A stretch of DNA of 64,000 nt from Ustulina deusta (lineage: Eukaryota > Ascomycota > Sordariomycetes > Xylariales > Xylariaceae): positions 1,364,001-1,428,000 of the forward strand of contig JAJNNX010000002.1 in assembly GCA_023159155.1 (NCBI GenBank), given 5' to 3'. The notes under the pieces were generated by a model. It saw only the letters and a list, made by a program, of their open reading frames with translations, did not search any database and was not told the DNA's origin. Numbering within the stretch: the stretch's first letter is position 1; each line of letters begins with the position of its first letter. This document shows positions 11,886-23,363 of the stretch, piece by piece. Position numbers and translations under genes: made by a program.

Positions 11886-14369
11886 TGAGAAGCGAGCGGT
11901 GGTGAAATTATGATGTCTTGTAGGACTTGTTTCTAAAACCGGCGATGGAGGTTATATAGAACAGATAGGGGACATGATGGGCAACCAGGCTTCGATTGTG
12001 CCATACGGCAAATGGCCATCATACGGATGAGCAACATGAGCAAGTAGAGGCCCGTTGTCGAGGCCAACTCCTTGGCTATGTTGGCTGCCCCATCCCCAAA
12101 TATGTGGTCATCTCACCGATGGACAGACACCATACCAACGAGACAGAGGACCCATCAGGCTGATGCCTCTGGACTCCCAAGAAGGGCGAAGCACGTATAT
12201 GGAGGCATCATGGCGGCAGAACCGCGTAGCACCAATTGGGGGGGGCCCATCACCGATGGCACCCTAACAAGCATCAGAATCGAATCAATCGTCACTGTAC
12301 CCAATCCGGGACTGGCTGAGGTCAGGGTTGGGGAAAGCCATCTGGAGGAGGTGGAAAGCAGATCGTCTGAAGTTGTTGCATGAAGCAGGAAGCAGTCAAT
12401 CAGACTAGGCATGCAGCCTTGGCAGCGAGCAGAGAGGTAAGTTAGGTGGAGAGAGTTCTGCAGGCGCCGATGCAGTGGTAGACCGGGGCATACGGGAGGC
12501 CGGGGATGCGATTGGTGTTTAAGCGGTGTGTCGAGGTGTTCGGGAGTTGCCGTTTCTCGAATCAACCCGATAGAAGCACGCGGGCCCTCTTTTTTCGCTG
12601 GGCTGCCTGGTTTGCAGGCAGTATAAAGTCTGCTGATGGCCCCCATGAGCAACACGCTGCAGCTCTTGTAGCCACCGGCCGCCATATCTGGTCGCAAAGC
12701 CTCAGGCTAGGCCGCGGAAACGGTGGCCAGCACCACCCAGGCACTGTTCGCACCTGTTAGCACCGCTGTTCATCCACTAATTCCCGTCGCAGCGACCCAC
12801 CACCGGCCCGAGGCTTTCCCCTTCTAATCCCTCTCATTCTCCCCGATCTTGCCATAATTTCTACACACAATTGAGGGCGCCCACGATCCCCCCGGGCGCG
12901 ATGGCTCTATCAAAGTCTCTACCTAGGTAGTCTTGGGGTTTTTAGCCTTGCGCATTCGGCTGTGGTCAGCGAGATGGAGCCTTCTGAGCACCGTCCCGAC
13001 AGCGCGGATAGCCGACGCCACGATTATCCCAATGTGGTCTTATTGCAAGGTAGATATCTACATATTCCATAGATCGTGCTCCATCCTGCCCTCAACTTCA
13101 CACAAGGCATACTCTTCGGAGGGACCCTCCCGGGCCCAATCTCATGTCCGTCGGTGTGGAGTCATCGTCTCGTGAGATACAGCCTACGTATCGTGCCTTG
13201 CATATCGTGTGCATCATCGTTGAACATTGATCAGAACAACAACTCTACGGTCCGGGATTTCCACGCCACGAATTCACCTCCGTCTAAGAGCCGACAATTC
13301 GCCAACGACAGCCAACATGTCCGAGGCAATTATCTAAGCCGATGCCCAAGCTGATTGTGGTGACTTGTACGTACGTACTTACTGAGCTTACCCCCTATCA
13401 TGAATCCTGATGCCTGATTGGCACCCTAAACGGACTCTGTTATGCAGTTATTATAGGCCTTGAGTCCATCGCAGTCAGCTTGTCTTGCGTTTGCGATGTC
13501 ATCACATGGGAGGCTTGAGTCACCTCGGCTCGTTTCTCTGCTGGTGAAGCCATCGCATTGTGCTTCTAGTTTCGACGGCCCGGATAAGCTTTGCTTCAAG
13601 GAGGCCATGGACATTAGGGCGGAAGCCCCGCGTGAAGAAGACCAAACACGCCAATCAACCCGCATAGGACCCAATCCTTTCTGCTTGTTTGTCCCTTACT
13701 CTATTGTGTTGGAGGAATGGGGATGACGACTCAAATTGGCCCGCAGCTCGTAGAGAGGCAGTGAATCTGCTCGTTCTTCTATCTCACCGAGAGTGTCATT
13801 TGGGCAGGGGTTTAGACTTATGTTGGCAGCTCCACGGTCGACTAGGCTGAGTAGTCTAGTCTAGTTGGACGAGGGTCTCGCCTGGAACAGATTGGTCTAC
13901 CTCCGTAAGTTAATATTGTATCCGCGAAGTCTGGTGAGACGCTCTTCCCAGTCGCCTCGTGAGATAACAGGGCAACTCGTCTCTCTCCACGGTAGGTTCA
14001 GGAAGCTAGAGGTAGACTACCGAAGTGAGCTAGTGTAATTAGTATATACACATCCTAAGCATAGCAATATATCAGTAGTAGAGTTAGTGGCGATCCCATG
14101 ACCTACGACGGAAAGCATTGCTGACTCCAACTTACTACATCGATCCTTAGTATTAACTCAAGGTATTGGTGTAGATTAGCGAGCAAATCAGACGATGTCT
14201 AATGGAATCTCATTCTCCTGTCTTGCGGCGATTCTGTACTATTTGTTAGACGCCGGTACGCATTCAACAAGTCATGGACGTTTGGGCTAACATGGGCCGA
14301 CTCGTATCACCTCCTTTTGAAATCCGAGCCCTAACACCCGACCAGTACCTTATTTACTGACTACCATCA
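11886..14369. other. Intergenic region between the SWIM gene and the kinase-like gene
   Basis: About 2.5 kb. It holds the promoter of the minus-strand SWIM gene and the 3' flank of the minus-strand kinase-like gene. Overlapping ORFs of 60-180 codons on both strands at 12.05-13.7 kb have no recognisable motif and look like chance. Confidence 0.5.
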
Positions 14370-16085
14370 TCATGCATACTGCGTTTGGATATCCAAAAGA
14401 GCCTCCAGGACTTCCTCGAGACGTGGCCTGTTATAGTAATTATTGTTCCAGAGTCCTTGTTCCAGCAGGCGATTTCTTTCGGACAAGAAGTCTTCCGCCC
14501 ACTTGAGCTCAGCTACCCAATGAGCCACTGCGGCATCCTGGACTTGACTGGCGTCGTGATCCTCGCCGAGCCGGTGACGCAACAACAAGTGACTCTGCTG
14601 TCTGACAACGATGCTGCCAAGATTTGGTCGCCTTCCCCGGGTGCAACGGTCAATGAGCTCCCTCAGCACAGGCGGCGTTCGATCATACTCGGGAAATTCG
14701 AGATTGGACTCCCATCGGTATGACTGCCAAACGGCAGCCTTCTGGGGCCCGCTAACACCCTCAAAGATGCACCACAGTAACCGCCCAAGCATGTAAACCT
14801 CCGCCACTTCTTGCTCCTCAGGGTTAAGGGCAATCCATGATGCATTGTAGCCATGTTGCGGGTTGGCATATTGGTCTTCTTGGAGATGATCATAGTCGGG
14901 TACAAGGGCTCTCATAATCCCCTGGTATTTCGAGCTCACCTCGCTCGGGAGTCGATCATCTGCGGCGATGAGGCGCATATATTCGATTGCATTGACCTCG
15001 GGCGCCGCAAACTCGCACCAAACCCCTCGCTGTTCGAAATCCACCATGACGACGTCATAGTTCTTAGACATGACAAGGTTGTCGAGACGGAGATCGGGAT
15101 AGTAGGTCGACGAGCGGGTCCGCAAGTGTTCAAGGGCCTGTATCACTTGAATGGACCACTTGAACTGATCCTCTCGCCGTAGATTATCGTGGATGCGAAG
15201 CTGAGGCAAGAGATCCCGAAGACTGCCGTGGTGGTGATAAAAGGTGGTGAAACCCACTATGGCATGCTTACCGCCAAAACTGCACACCTTCTTGATGAGG
15301 TGGATGGGGCGCGAGATGATGTTCGCATGCGGTTCTACGGTGCACAGCGTCTTTAGTTCGTGGTAGAGATACTTGACCTCGCTAACTAGTGCCTTGAAGA
15401 TGAAGAGCTGCCCCTTGATGCGAACGAGACAGACGCTGTCATGCAAGACAGAAATGACATGCACGTCGAAGAAATCAACCACTTGAAGGGACTGCAACGC
15501 CGTTCCCCATAGAGAAGTCAATCTTTGGAGCGATAGCAGTTGTAGCTCGAGATTATGGTTTGGGCCAACTCTGACATTGATTTGGCGAATGTCGAAAGAG
15601 AGGTTTTCGAAAACCAGGCGTGACCCAAATGGTTTTGATCTGTAGAAGCGTTCGAAAGCACCTATGTCTTCAAATGTAGACTTGGTCCAGACTTGTAGGG
15701 TTCTTATGATGTGTTTAGTGATGGCGAGCCTCGACAATCGTGGGGCATCCTTGGTGTGGAATGCCTTGTGGAGATCGAGTTGCTCTCGGATATGCGATGG
15801 TTGGTTCTCCGGGATGAAAACGTCCATCCGCATCGGCGGAACATTCGGAAGGCAGACAGGGACGGCATAGTACTGGGTGCCCAGCCCAGTGCACCCGTCA
15901 ATTCGCCACAGAGGGTTGTCGGGGAGATCGAGGCTGTCTATTCGGTTTTTCGGGTTCAGGAGGGAGTCGTCCCATGACGGTTGGGGAGCATCATCTGAGT
16001 ATAGCCGGGGCTCGCCACCTGATGCCCGAAGAAAAGCTGCAGTAGGGTGGACCACCTCCTCAACCGCCCTCTGGCACAGGTCCAT
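14370..16085 (-). CDS. Protein-kinase-like domain protein, possibly atypical or inactive
   Basis: One frame of 571 residues. The last two thirds look like a eukaryotic protein-kinase fold. A VAIK-type lysine is in LFIFKAL (K231), with candidate helix-C glutamates at 236 and 243. The catalytic loop reads YPDLRLDN (329-336) instead of HRDLKxxN: His-Arg is replaced by Tyr-Pro and the loop Lys by Arg, but the base Asp331 and Asn336 remain. The DFG motif reads DFE (349-351), keeping its Asp, and an APE motif is intact (361-363). No glycine-rich loop is obvious. The N-terminal 200 residues are unassigned. Fungal genomes carry many such divergent kinases of unknown role. Retained Lys, Asp, Asn and Asp leave activity possible. 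No introns were seen. Confidence 0.72.
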   Translation of the reverse strand: MDLCQRAVEEVVHPTAAFLRASGGEPRLYSDDAPQPSWDDSLLNPKNRIDSLDLPDNPLWRIDGCTGLGTQYYAVPVCLPNVPPMRMDVFIPENQPSHIREQLDLHKAFHTKDAPRLSRLAITKHIIRTLQVWTKSTFEDIGAFERFYRSKPFGSRLVFENLSFDIRQINVRVGPNHNLELQLLSLQRLTSLWGTALQSLQVVDFFDVHVISVLHDSVCLVRIKGQLFIFKALVSEVKYLYHELKTLCTVEPHANIISRPIHLIKKVCSFGGKHAIVGFTTFYHHHGSLRDLLPQLRIHDNLRREDQFKWSIQVIQALEHLRTRSSTYYPDLRLDNLVMSKNYDVVMVDFEQRGVWCEFAAPEVNAIEYMRLIAADDRLPSEVSSKYQGIMRALVPDYDHLQEDQYANPQHGYNASWIALNPEEQEVAEVYMLGRLLWCIFEGVSGPQKAAVWQSYRWESNLEFPEYDRTPPVLRELIDRCTRGRRPNLGSIVVRQQSHLLLRHRLGEDHDASQVQDAAVAHWVAELKWAEDFLSERNRLLEQGLWNNNYYNRPRLEEVLEALLDIQTQYA

Positions 16086-19000
16086 GTCGCAGGTTCACAA
16101 CGGAGCCACCAGATAGGCCAAATAGGTAGGAAGACAGTGGGGGTTAATGAGATGAAACTACCGAAGATCGACGAGACGCAGGGCTAGGCCGCGATAATAA
16201 TAGTCTCCAAGTAATTCTTAAATAAACAGCCATGCCGCCTACATTGCGCTGTTGGTGTTGAAATTCCGCCGACTGCGACGGGCTTCAGAATGCCAACCCA
16301 CTTGGCGGGAAAGACGAGTCTTTTCATTGCGAGCTAACAATCCCCCAACCTGCAGAAGAATGTGGCCGTCCGCAGGGACCCGTAGCACCACTCATTTTCG
16401 AGGTACATTCGCTAACTCAGTCTCGCTGCCTGGCTGGTTGTCTGTTGTTCAACATGATCTGTTCCTACATGCCGACGCACATTGTGGCATAATCAGTCCC
16501 TCGCAATTGCCTCGAGGCTTGCGGACCTGTGCGTTTTTTCTGTTTCTTTTTCTTTTTTTCTCCCCTCCCCTGGTGATCTTCAGCCTTGCCTACTCCCTAG
16601 GTAGGAATCCCTTCTTGACGACGGTCTCCCCGACTCCAGCTCTGCGAGTGTACATACCTATTTGAGTGATGGATATACGGGTACCTACCATCTGAGTGAT
16701 GCAAATGATGTGACCGGTGCGCCACTGTGCAGCGTGACTAGTCACCAGCAAGGCGAGAAGAGTTGTTTGTAATATGATGGGATTGGCTAATCGCTTGCTT
16801 CATATTGGTCGGCGGAAATCGCACATGTACTCTGCGGCGTGCACGAAACTACCAACAGCGACCGCCAGAATACCGCGCTATAGTGCACAGAGACAACATC
16901 ATAGAATCGAATCCTTACCGACGAAGGTGGCCCGGAAGATGTGGAGGAAAACGTTGGACATGTTGGGCATGGTAGGAACTCGAGGTAGCCCCATTTACAA
17001 TGCTGGTTCTCTAATTTCCATCAGATTCTGTCTGGCACGGTCAACGCGTCACTCAGCGTCCCAAAGGCGACCAGGTCGGGGAACAGAGAGGTCTTGAGAA
17101 TGACCGCCAGTGATGATTATCACGGGCCTAGGTAGGCGACGATAGGGTTCCGACACCCGTGCAAATTGCAGCGGCTTGATGAAGTATTGGACAGCCTCAT
17201 GTCGGAAATGCCTGGAACCGTATGACAAGATCAAAATGTTGGTTTGTCAAGAAAGAAAAGCAGATGCTCCCTATCCATGCCTGACACGCAATGTCACCAA
17301 TCTATCATTGCCGGCCAATCCCTTCTGCCAACCGTCCCCGGGAATACATATGCATAGTCGATCGACTGCGGTATGGTTTGGAAGCGAAGGGTTGCCCTAT
17401 GAGTATTCGAACCGGTCGTTTGGCCAAACCAATGTTAACCGAATGGATGGATATATCGATTGCCGTAAGTGTAGCGTCGGCGGGATTTCGGCACTGATCC
17501 GTTAGGACGAGCCAACGTTACCCTCCCTCGATCGTCCTACCGTACGCGTCTCATGCGTCTGTCTCCCCTGTCTCATCGGTTCCATTGCTGCCGCCAGATT
17601 CACCTCATCCTCATCGGGTTCGAGGATCCGTGAAGTTCGCAAGGTTGGTGATGGGCATGGCATAGGTCCAAGGGCCGGCGGGTTCGACGGGCCTTGTGCG
17701 CGGTGTCATTCTATAGGCGAAGCAAAAGAAACGAGGGCCATTCGCGTCGAACGTTTGACCTATATGGAAGTCCTCTGTAAGCATTCTTGGGATCACAGTG
17801 GTCTTGCGATGGCCAATCTCGGCAGGATCGGTGTTCAGTATGTACTTAGAGGTAGTACCAAAATGCAGTATACGTACATTCCAGATCACATTCCAGATCA
17901 CTTCTATGCTACCATTGCATCATGTAGGTACTGTATGTATGCGTAATATTGAGGTAGGTAGGCACTGGCGCGGGATTAAAAATTCATGGCTTGATTAGCA
18001 AATGTCGGTGTAGTCAGCATTAGGTAGTTAGTTGGTTTTACGCCGCATTTACGGCGTACGACAGAAAAGGTGGCTTGGTTTGACTCAATATTTTGAACAT
18101 TCAACCTTGTTCCCTACTTACCGACTTGCACTAGAAGCAGGCAATGTTTTCTAAATGGCTGCCTTTGTTGACGATTCGGAGTGCCATCTAGACTAGTGTA
18201 TACTACTTATAGGTGGTGGACCGGGGAATTCTCCCAAATAGGCTAATCACACACCTGGTCGATTTGGATTCTTCTGGTTGGTTGCAACAATCCTTATCAG
18301 AAATGGGTTCCATTGTCTTGGTATTGCTACCTAAGTAAGTACTTAGAGGTACTGTAGTGTAAGTGGTGGAGGTAGGAGGTCCCTAGCTACTTAAGTTATC
18401 CCGATCTTACCAACAGTAAGAGGTAGCCAATAACAGCCAGATATCAGCTGCATCACTGGCTATATTTAAAAGCTCGGCTAGCTAGGGTGCTGGCCGTAAG
18501 GCCTCAACCTGGCGTCAACCTGGAGCGAGCTGGGAAGGATCCTATACGTGGAGGTAGACATTTGTGGCTAGAGCCTGAGATTTCCGCCAGCCAGCCACTC
18601 ACTCAGCCAGCCGGGCTGTGTCTGCAAAGAAATCGCAACAAAGTAAGCGTGTCTGTGGATGCATGCAGCCCCTCCTCACTTCTACAAGCCAGCAATATGC
18701 CTAGATAGATACTGTGCCGATATTGCTACCAAGACCTTGCAGCAGAGTACCTATAGGTATGTAGCTGTATGCGTACCAAATTATCCCCCGTTATCTCCTT
18801 GCAGTGACCCAGGTTCCGGGGGCAACATCCGGGGAAAGCCCTCTCTGTACAACCCTTCAAATAGCTCGGGTAAGCGGGTAATCACAACAAACTTGTATAA
18901 TACAAATATTATTTCAATGTGAGCTACTATAAATCAATCCTATTATAGTTCAGTTGTTATTCAACACCTCCTATCTATGTGCCCAACAGCGCCTCTTTGG

Positions 19001-22000
19001 TACATGGGTGCTAGGAAATTACCATGTTAGATTTTAAACGCCTCCCGTCCCCAAAACTCCCATACTAAGTAAGTAGGTAGTGTATACTATTAGTAACTAG
19101 GCCGATTTACCTCATCCCAGCCTTGTAAGAGGTGTCCTGTATAGGTATACTAATTACTAGAAGTAGATTGGTCGTATAAGCACATATTGGGTGTCTCCTC
19201 AGATTCTAGACTTCATGTCGTGTACCACGTGGCGCACTAACCAAGCAGAGCCTACCGTCCTTCGCGAGCCGATCCGTTAGTGTAGCGTACTGATAGGTAG
19301 CACACTTACACAAGTATCTAGTGTGATGACGTAGGCACGCCACCTACCTGGTGGTGATGCTTGTCTTCGGCCTGAACAGCAAGCTACAGCTGGGCTCGTC
19401 CATCCCACAAACATATTTTGTACCAGACCGGTCTCTGACACTTGGTCCTTATAATACCGCGCTACGTAGACGATCTCTGTTACTAGTGTACTTACGCACG
19501 TACCTATTCGAGGAGTCTCACTGTTCCCTCTCACACCGAACCATCTCCTTGGCAAAAATCGGTGCACCCAGAATGAGTGGGAGGACGGGAGTGAAGTTGT
19601 CGGGAATTGTGCATTAGCGCACGATCTATCTGCAGAGACACCTTTGCGGCATGGCCACGGTTTTGATGCACTAGTAAGATCAAGGGTAGGTATACCTATT
19701 CTGTAGCATTGACACTTAATCATAGTTAATATCCGGTTTGCCTCGCGATGCTGTGCAACTCGAAATTGTATACTAGGTACCGTACATAGTACTCAGCAGT
19801 TCGCTTGTTTAATATGCAAAGGCCTTACAGCCTTTCGGTGAGATCATTGCATACAACCCTAAGGATCTAACCTAGGATAGTTTGGAGTCCCAAGAGCCTT
19901 GATTGGCGTATGAACAACCCGGTGAGAAACTCCAATGTACATGATATGATCCTGCGACTGCGAACATACCGCTCTCCAGGTCTTTTTGCTTTGCTTCACT
20001 TCTGACACGGCAGGGTTCTGAAAGCGAATTTACCTATAATTAGTAGACTCTACACCCGATTCTTGTCAATACCCGTCCTCTGGGTACCACAAAACTAGTA
20101 GGTAGGGCACTATTTCTGTGATATACTGGGATATTGCCCAGAAGGAAGATCAAAAAAATAAAAAATAAAAATAAAAAAAGGAAGTTTGGCGATCGACAGC
20201 TCAATATCGGCCGATCATTGGTGTTACTTCTCACCGACTCAGGAATGAGACATACATATACGTGTATAAGCAATTTTTTAGCCTCACTCTGATGTAAAAT
20301 ATCTTGAATTTGTGTCACGAGGGTGCTAATAGCCAGCCTACGACACATGAGATTGTGCCCATTCGCCAGGGAGAACGCACACTAGCGTACTTCAGAATAG
20401 TGAGCTGGTCTCGCAATCCCTGTTGAGGCATATTGTTGGCTAGCCTAGTTTCCTAAAAGGACACTAGAGTCGCTCGGAATGGGAGATACCTTGTACCGAT
20501 CCTATATGGACCGTTCTGACGTGAGCCGCGTTTTGTTGCCGCGAGTGCCATAGAAGGCAACTGAAGGGTCATTATACCCTTCATGTGTAATTCAGATTCC
20601 CACCCCCTGTTAGCGAAGAGCGCTCAGTGGACCACGTACGTAACCATCCGCATTGTATTTATAATATTACTCAACAATATGGGGATCGGATACATAGTGT
20701 AGTATACCCCTGAAAAATCCACAATACGAGAAAAAAAAAGAAAGAGCAGAAAAAACTAATAAAACCCGAGGGACAGTATATTATAGATTTAGTGTATGAA
20801 GTTAGACGTGTCTTTGATATGCACCTAATGTATCGTGATAATGGAACATAATATCAGAGTTTGAGAGGGATATTCGTTCCATTTTCCTGAATTGATACCA
20901 GTACATCTCACATGCATTTTCGTTCTGCTTTTGCAGCAGACATGGACCTTCGACCACGCGTTCTTGCACGACACTAGGATTCATTAGTGGCTATTCAAGC
21001 TACCCCTGTTCGCTGATCAGGTCATCGAAGCGGATTACCTGCCGATGGTTAATATTCGGCCCGCTCTAGCGGTGCCAAAACGTCACCATTTTCCCTGCCT
21101 AGGGGGTGGAGGTATTTCCCTTTTCGATGTCCTGTCGTCCCGTGTCCAGTATAGGTAGTGTACAGGCAAGAAGAGACCTGATGCCCTTTTGCCCTGTTGG
21201 TATTGTCCTGGTAGTATATAGAGAGGCTATTGGCAGTATACTATTGTTACTATAGTGTAAGCGTCGCTTTTGAGATGACGTTAAAACGTGAGATGTTTCC
21301 ATGTCGTCACAGCCCGCGCTCAGTCACTTGACCAGATCCATCGCTACGTGATTTGCTTGATGCTGTGATGCATGAAGCTCGGTTCCGCCAGCTATCCCAT
21401 CAGAGACTCGTGCGACCCTCACTCTTCACACGCCTACTCCCTTGGCACCCTCTTTTGGATGCTCCCAGCTTCTGATTGCATAGGACTATTCTGTCGGGCT
21501 CTGGAAAGGCCCTGGGTGCTGTCCGTCTTGGATCTGTGTGGTGGCAGGACGATTATTCTCATTGCCGGCGCAAGGGGACCTCAGCCTCGGCGTTGCTTTT
21601 GGTGTTGCTCTATTCCACTCTTGGCCGCGCCGACATGGCAAATATGAGTTAGGTAGCGTAGGGCATACTAGCTTAGGCAGTTCCGTGCGCAGGTTCCGTG
21701 GAAAGCGATGCGTGGGCGGCCCAACAGAGGCAGCCGGACAGGCGCTGGTAAGTAGGTATGTGAATTACAGTGTAATCCGCAAATATGCTATAGTGTATTG
21801 TGGTGTGGTGTGGTGTGGTGCAGTGTCGGTAGGCAGGTAGCGTGCACTGGATGAAGTCGGCAGCGTGGAAAGGCAGGTACGTGTAGGTATTCCCTCCTCT
21901 TCGCCAGCCCGGGCTGGTGGTCACGGTGTATGTTAAGTAATCTGCACATGTGGAAGGAAGGAAGCAAGTAAGTAGGTACTTACGTCGCATGTATGGGAAC

Positions 22001-22744
22001 GGGAACCACACAACACCATACGACCACGTTAATATCCCTCCCCCTCCCTCGCTCTCCAACCACCAACGACAGGCCCTGACCCTGCCAGCCGCGACAGGAT
22101 AAGGACCACGGACATGGACCATGAAGCCAATTCTCGGACCCTCTTCTCGTCCTCGCGCCAGTCCAGGTAACGGCAGCAGCTCCAGCAGCTCCAGCAGCAG
22201 CGCACCGTCGTAGTGGCCAGCCTCAGCAGCATGCCTCCTCGCTCACGCTTCGCGCCGTCGCCCTTCGCTCAGTCGCGCGCACTCGCACGTGTGGTCTCAC
22301 TCTCCACATCGAGCCCCCCTGGTCTCCTCTGATTATTTTTACTCGGCTGTCAGCAGCACCGCGGATTATTGCGGTTTGATCATCCTCATTGCCACCAAGG
22401 TACAGCACGAGGGAATTCCCGCCTTCCTCAGTCCACCCCTCTTTAAACCGGTCAAGCCTCCGGCTCGACCGCCGCTGTGATTCTCTTCACCGAGTCTCTC
22501 GTCGAGCAAAGTCCCGTTCTCTTTTCTTCCAATCATTGTCCATTCGGCTCCCTCTGCCGGCAGCACGGCGTGTCCGTTTCTTTTGGTGATTTGGCCTCCC
22601 CTGGCCTTCCCGCATCCACACCCGCACGCCCACGTCCACGCCCACACTCGCCATCCATTCAGCCCCCTCAAACCCAGCCCGGCCCAGACCAGACTCAGAC
22701 GTCGTGACAGTACAGTACAGCTTACCGTTCTTCTGCACAGCCGA

Positions 22745-22871
22745 CCATAGCATAGCATACCTAGCATAGCATACCTCGCACTGCGCTGCACTGCACTGCA
22801 CTGCACACCGCACAGCACAGCATTGCACAACACGGCACAGCGCAGCACAACACAGCACAGCGCAGCATAGC
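22745..22871. repeat. Degenerate GCACA/GCACT pentamer repeat
   Basis: Two copies of a TAGCATAGCATACC unit are followed by many copies of CTGCA, CAGCA and CGCAG-like pentamers. It lies about 0.5 kb before the transcription-factor start, so it may be promoter or transcribed leader. Its reverse strand creates Cys-rich ORFs that are artefacts. Confidence 0.75.
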
Positions 22872-23192
22872 CTATTGACTATACCGCACGACACGCCGGG
22901 AGCTACAAGCAGACGGCAGAGCACAACGCCCGCTGTCGCAGCTGTCGCATTTTTAGCTCTCTACCCTGGCTACTCTTGTGAAGCAATGACATTTGTGAGA
23001 TACTGATACGGGGCGTCTTTCTCTATCCACCCCCCTCTAGACTCGGGTAAGGCGCAACGTTGGCCACGACGTACCAGCCGTGCTGGTGCTGCCCTGCCGC
23101 CCTGGTGCCCTGCTTGTCTGCCGCTGGTGCTCTGCTGGTACTTGGAGTGGTTGGTTCTTGGTGCTGCCGTTGGCGCGCCCAGTGGTACTTGT

Positions 23193-23221
23193 TGCTGCTG
23201 CTGCTGCTGCCGCCGCCGCCG
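23193..23221. repeat. CTG/CCG trinucleotide repeat
   Basis: A short TGC-type trinucleotide run passes into a CCG run, about 140 bases before the transcription-factor ATG. It is probably in the 5' leader. Confidence 0.8.
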
Positions 23222-23363
23222 GTCCTAGTGCTGCTATAGCGCCTCTCCATCAGATGTCCAAATCGATCCGCGCCAAAGTGCATCCCCTGTCTTTGCACTG
23301 TCAGGATATTGACTTGCTTGTCCAACACACCTTCTATAAACGTACCTCTTCGAGTAACGCACG

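Larger units (their letters stand above)
16086..23363. other. Long gene-poor intergenic region (about 7.3 kb)
   Basis: No convincing gene was found on either strand. Scattered TACCTA/TAGGTA runs occur throughout, with an A-rich patch at 20150-20180, a GTGTG pentamer tract near 21798-21822 and low-complexity repeats at 22745-22871 and 23193-23221. The last 1-2 kb, CT-rich and GC-rich, probably includes the promoter and 5' leader of the Zn2Cys6 gene at 23364. A 96-codon minus-strand ORF at 17611-17901 is the most protein-like ORF but has no motif. Confidence 0.5.

Noticed and set aside
17611..17901. 96-codon minus-strand ORF with protein-like composition.
   Set aside because: No motif, no neighbouring exon and no homologue recognised; not enough to call a gene.
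22366..22924. Cys- and Ala-rich minus-strand ORFs resembling small Cys-rich proteins.
   Set aside because: They are translations of the GCACA-type pentamer repeat and lack any domain.
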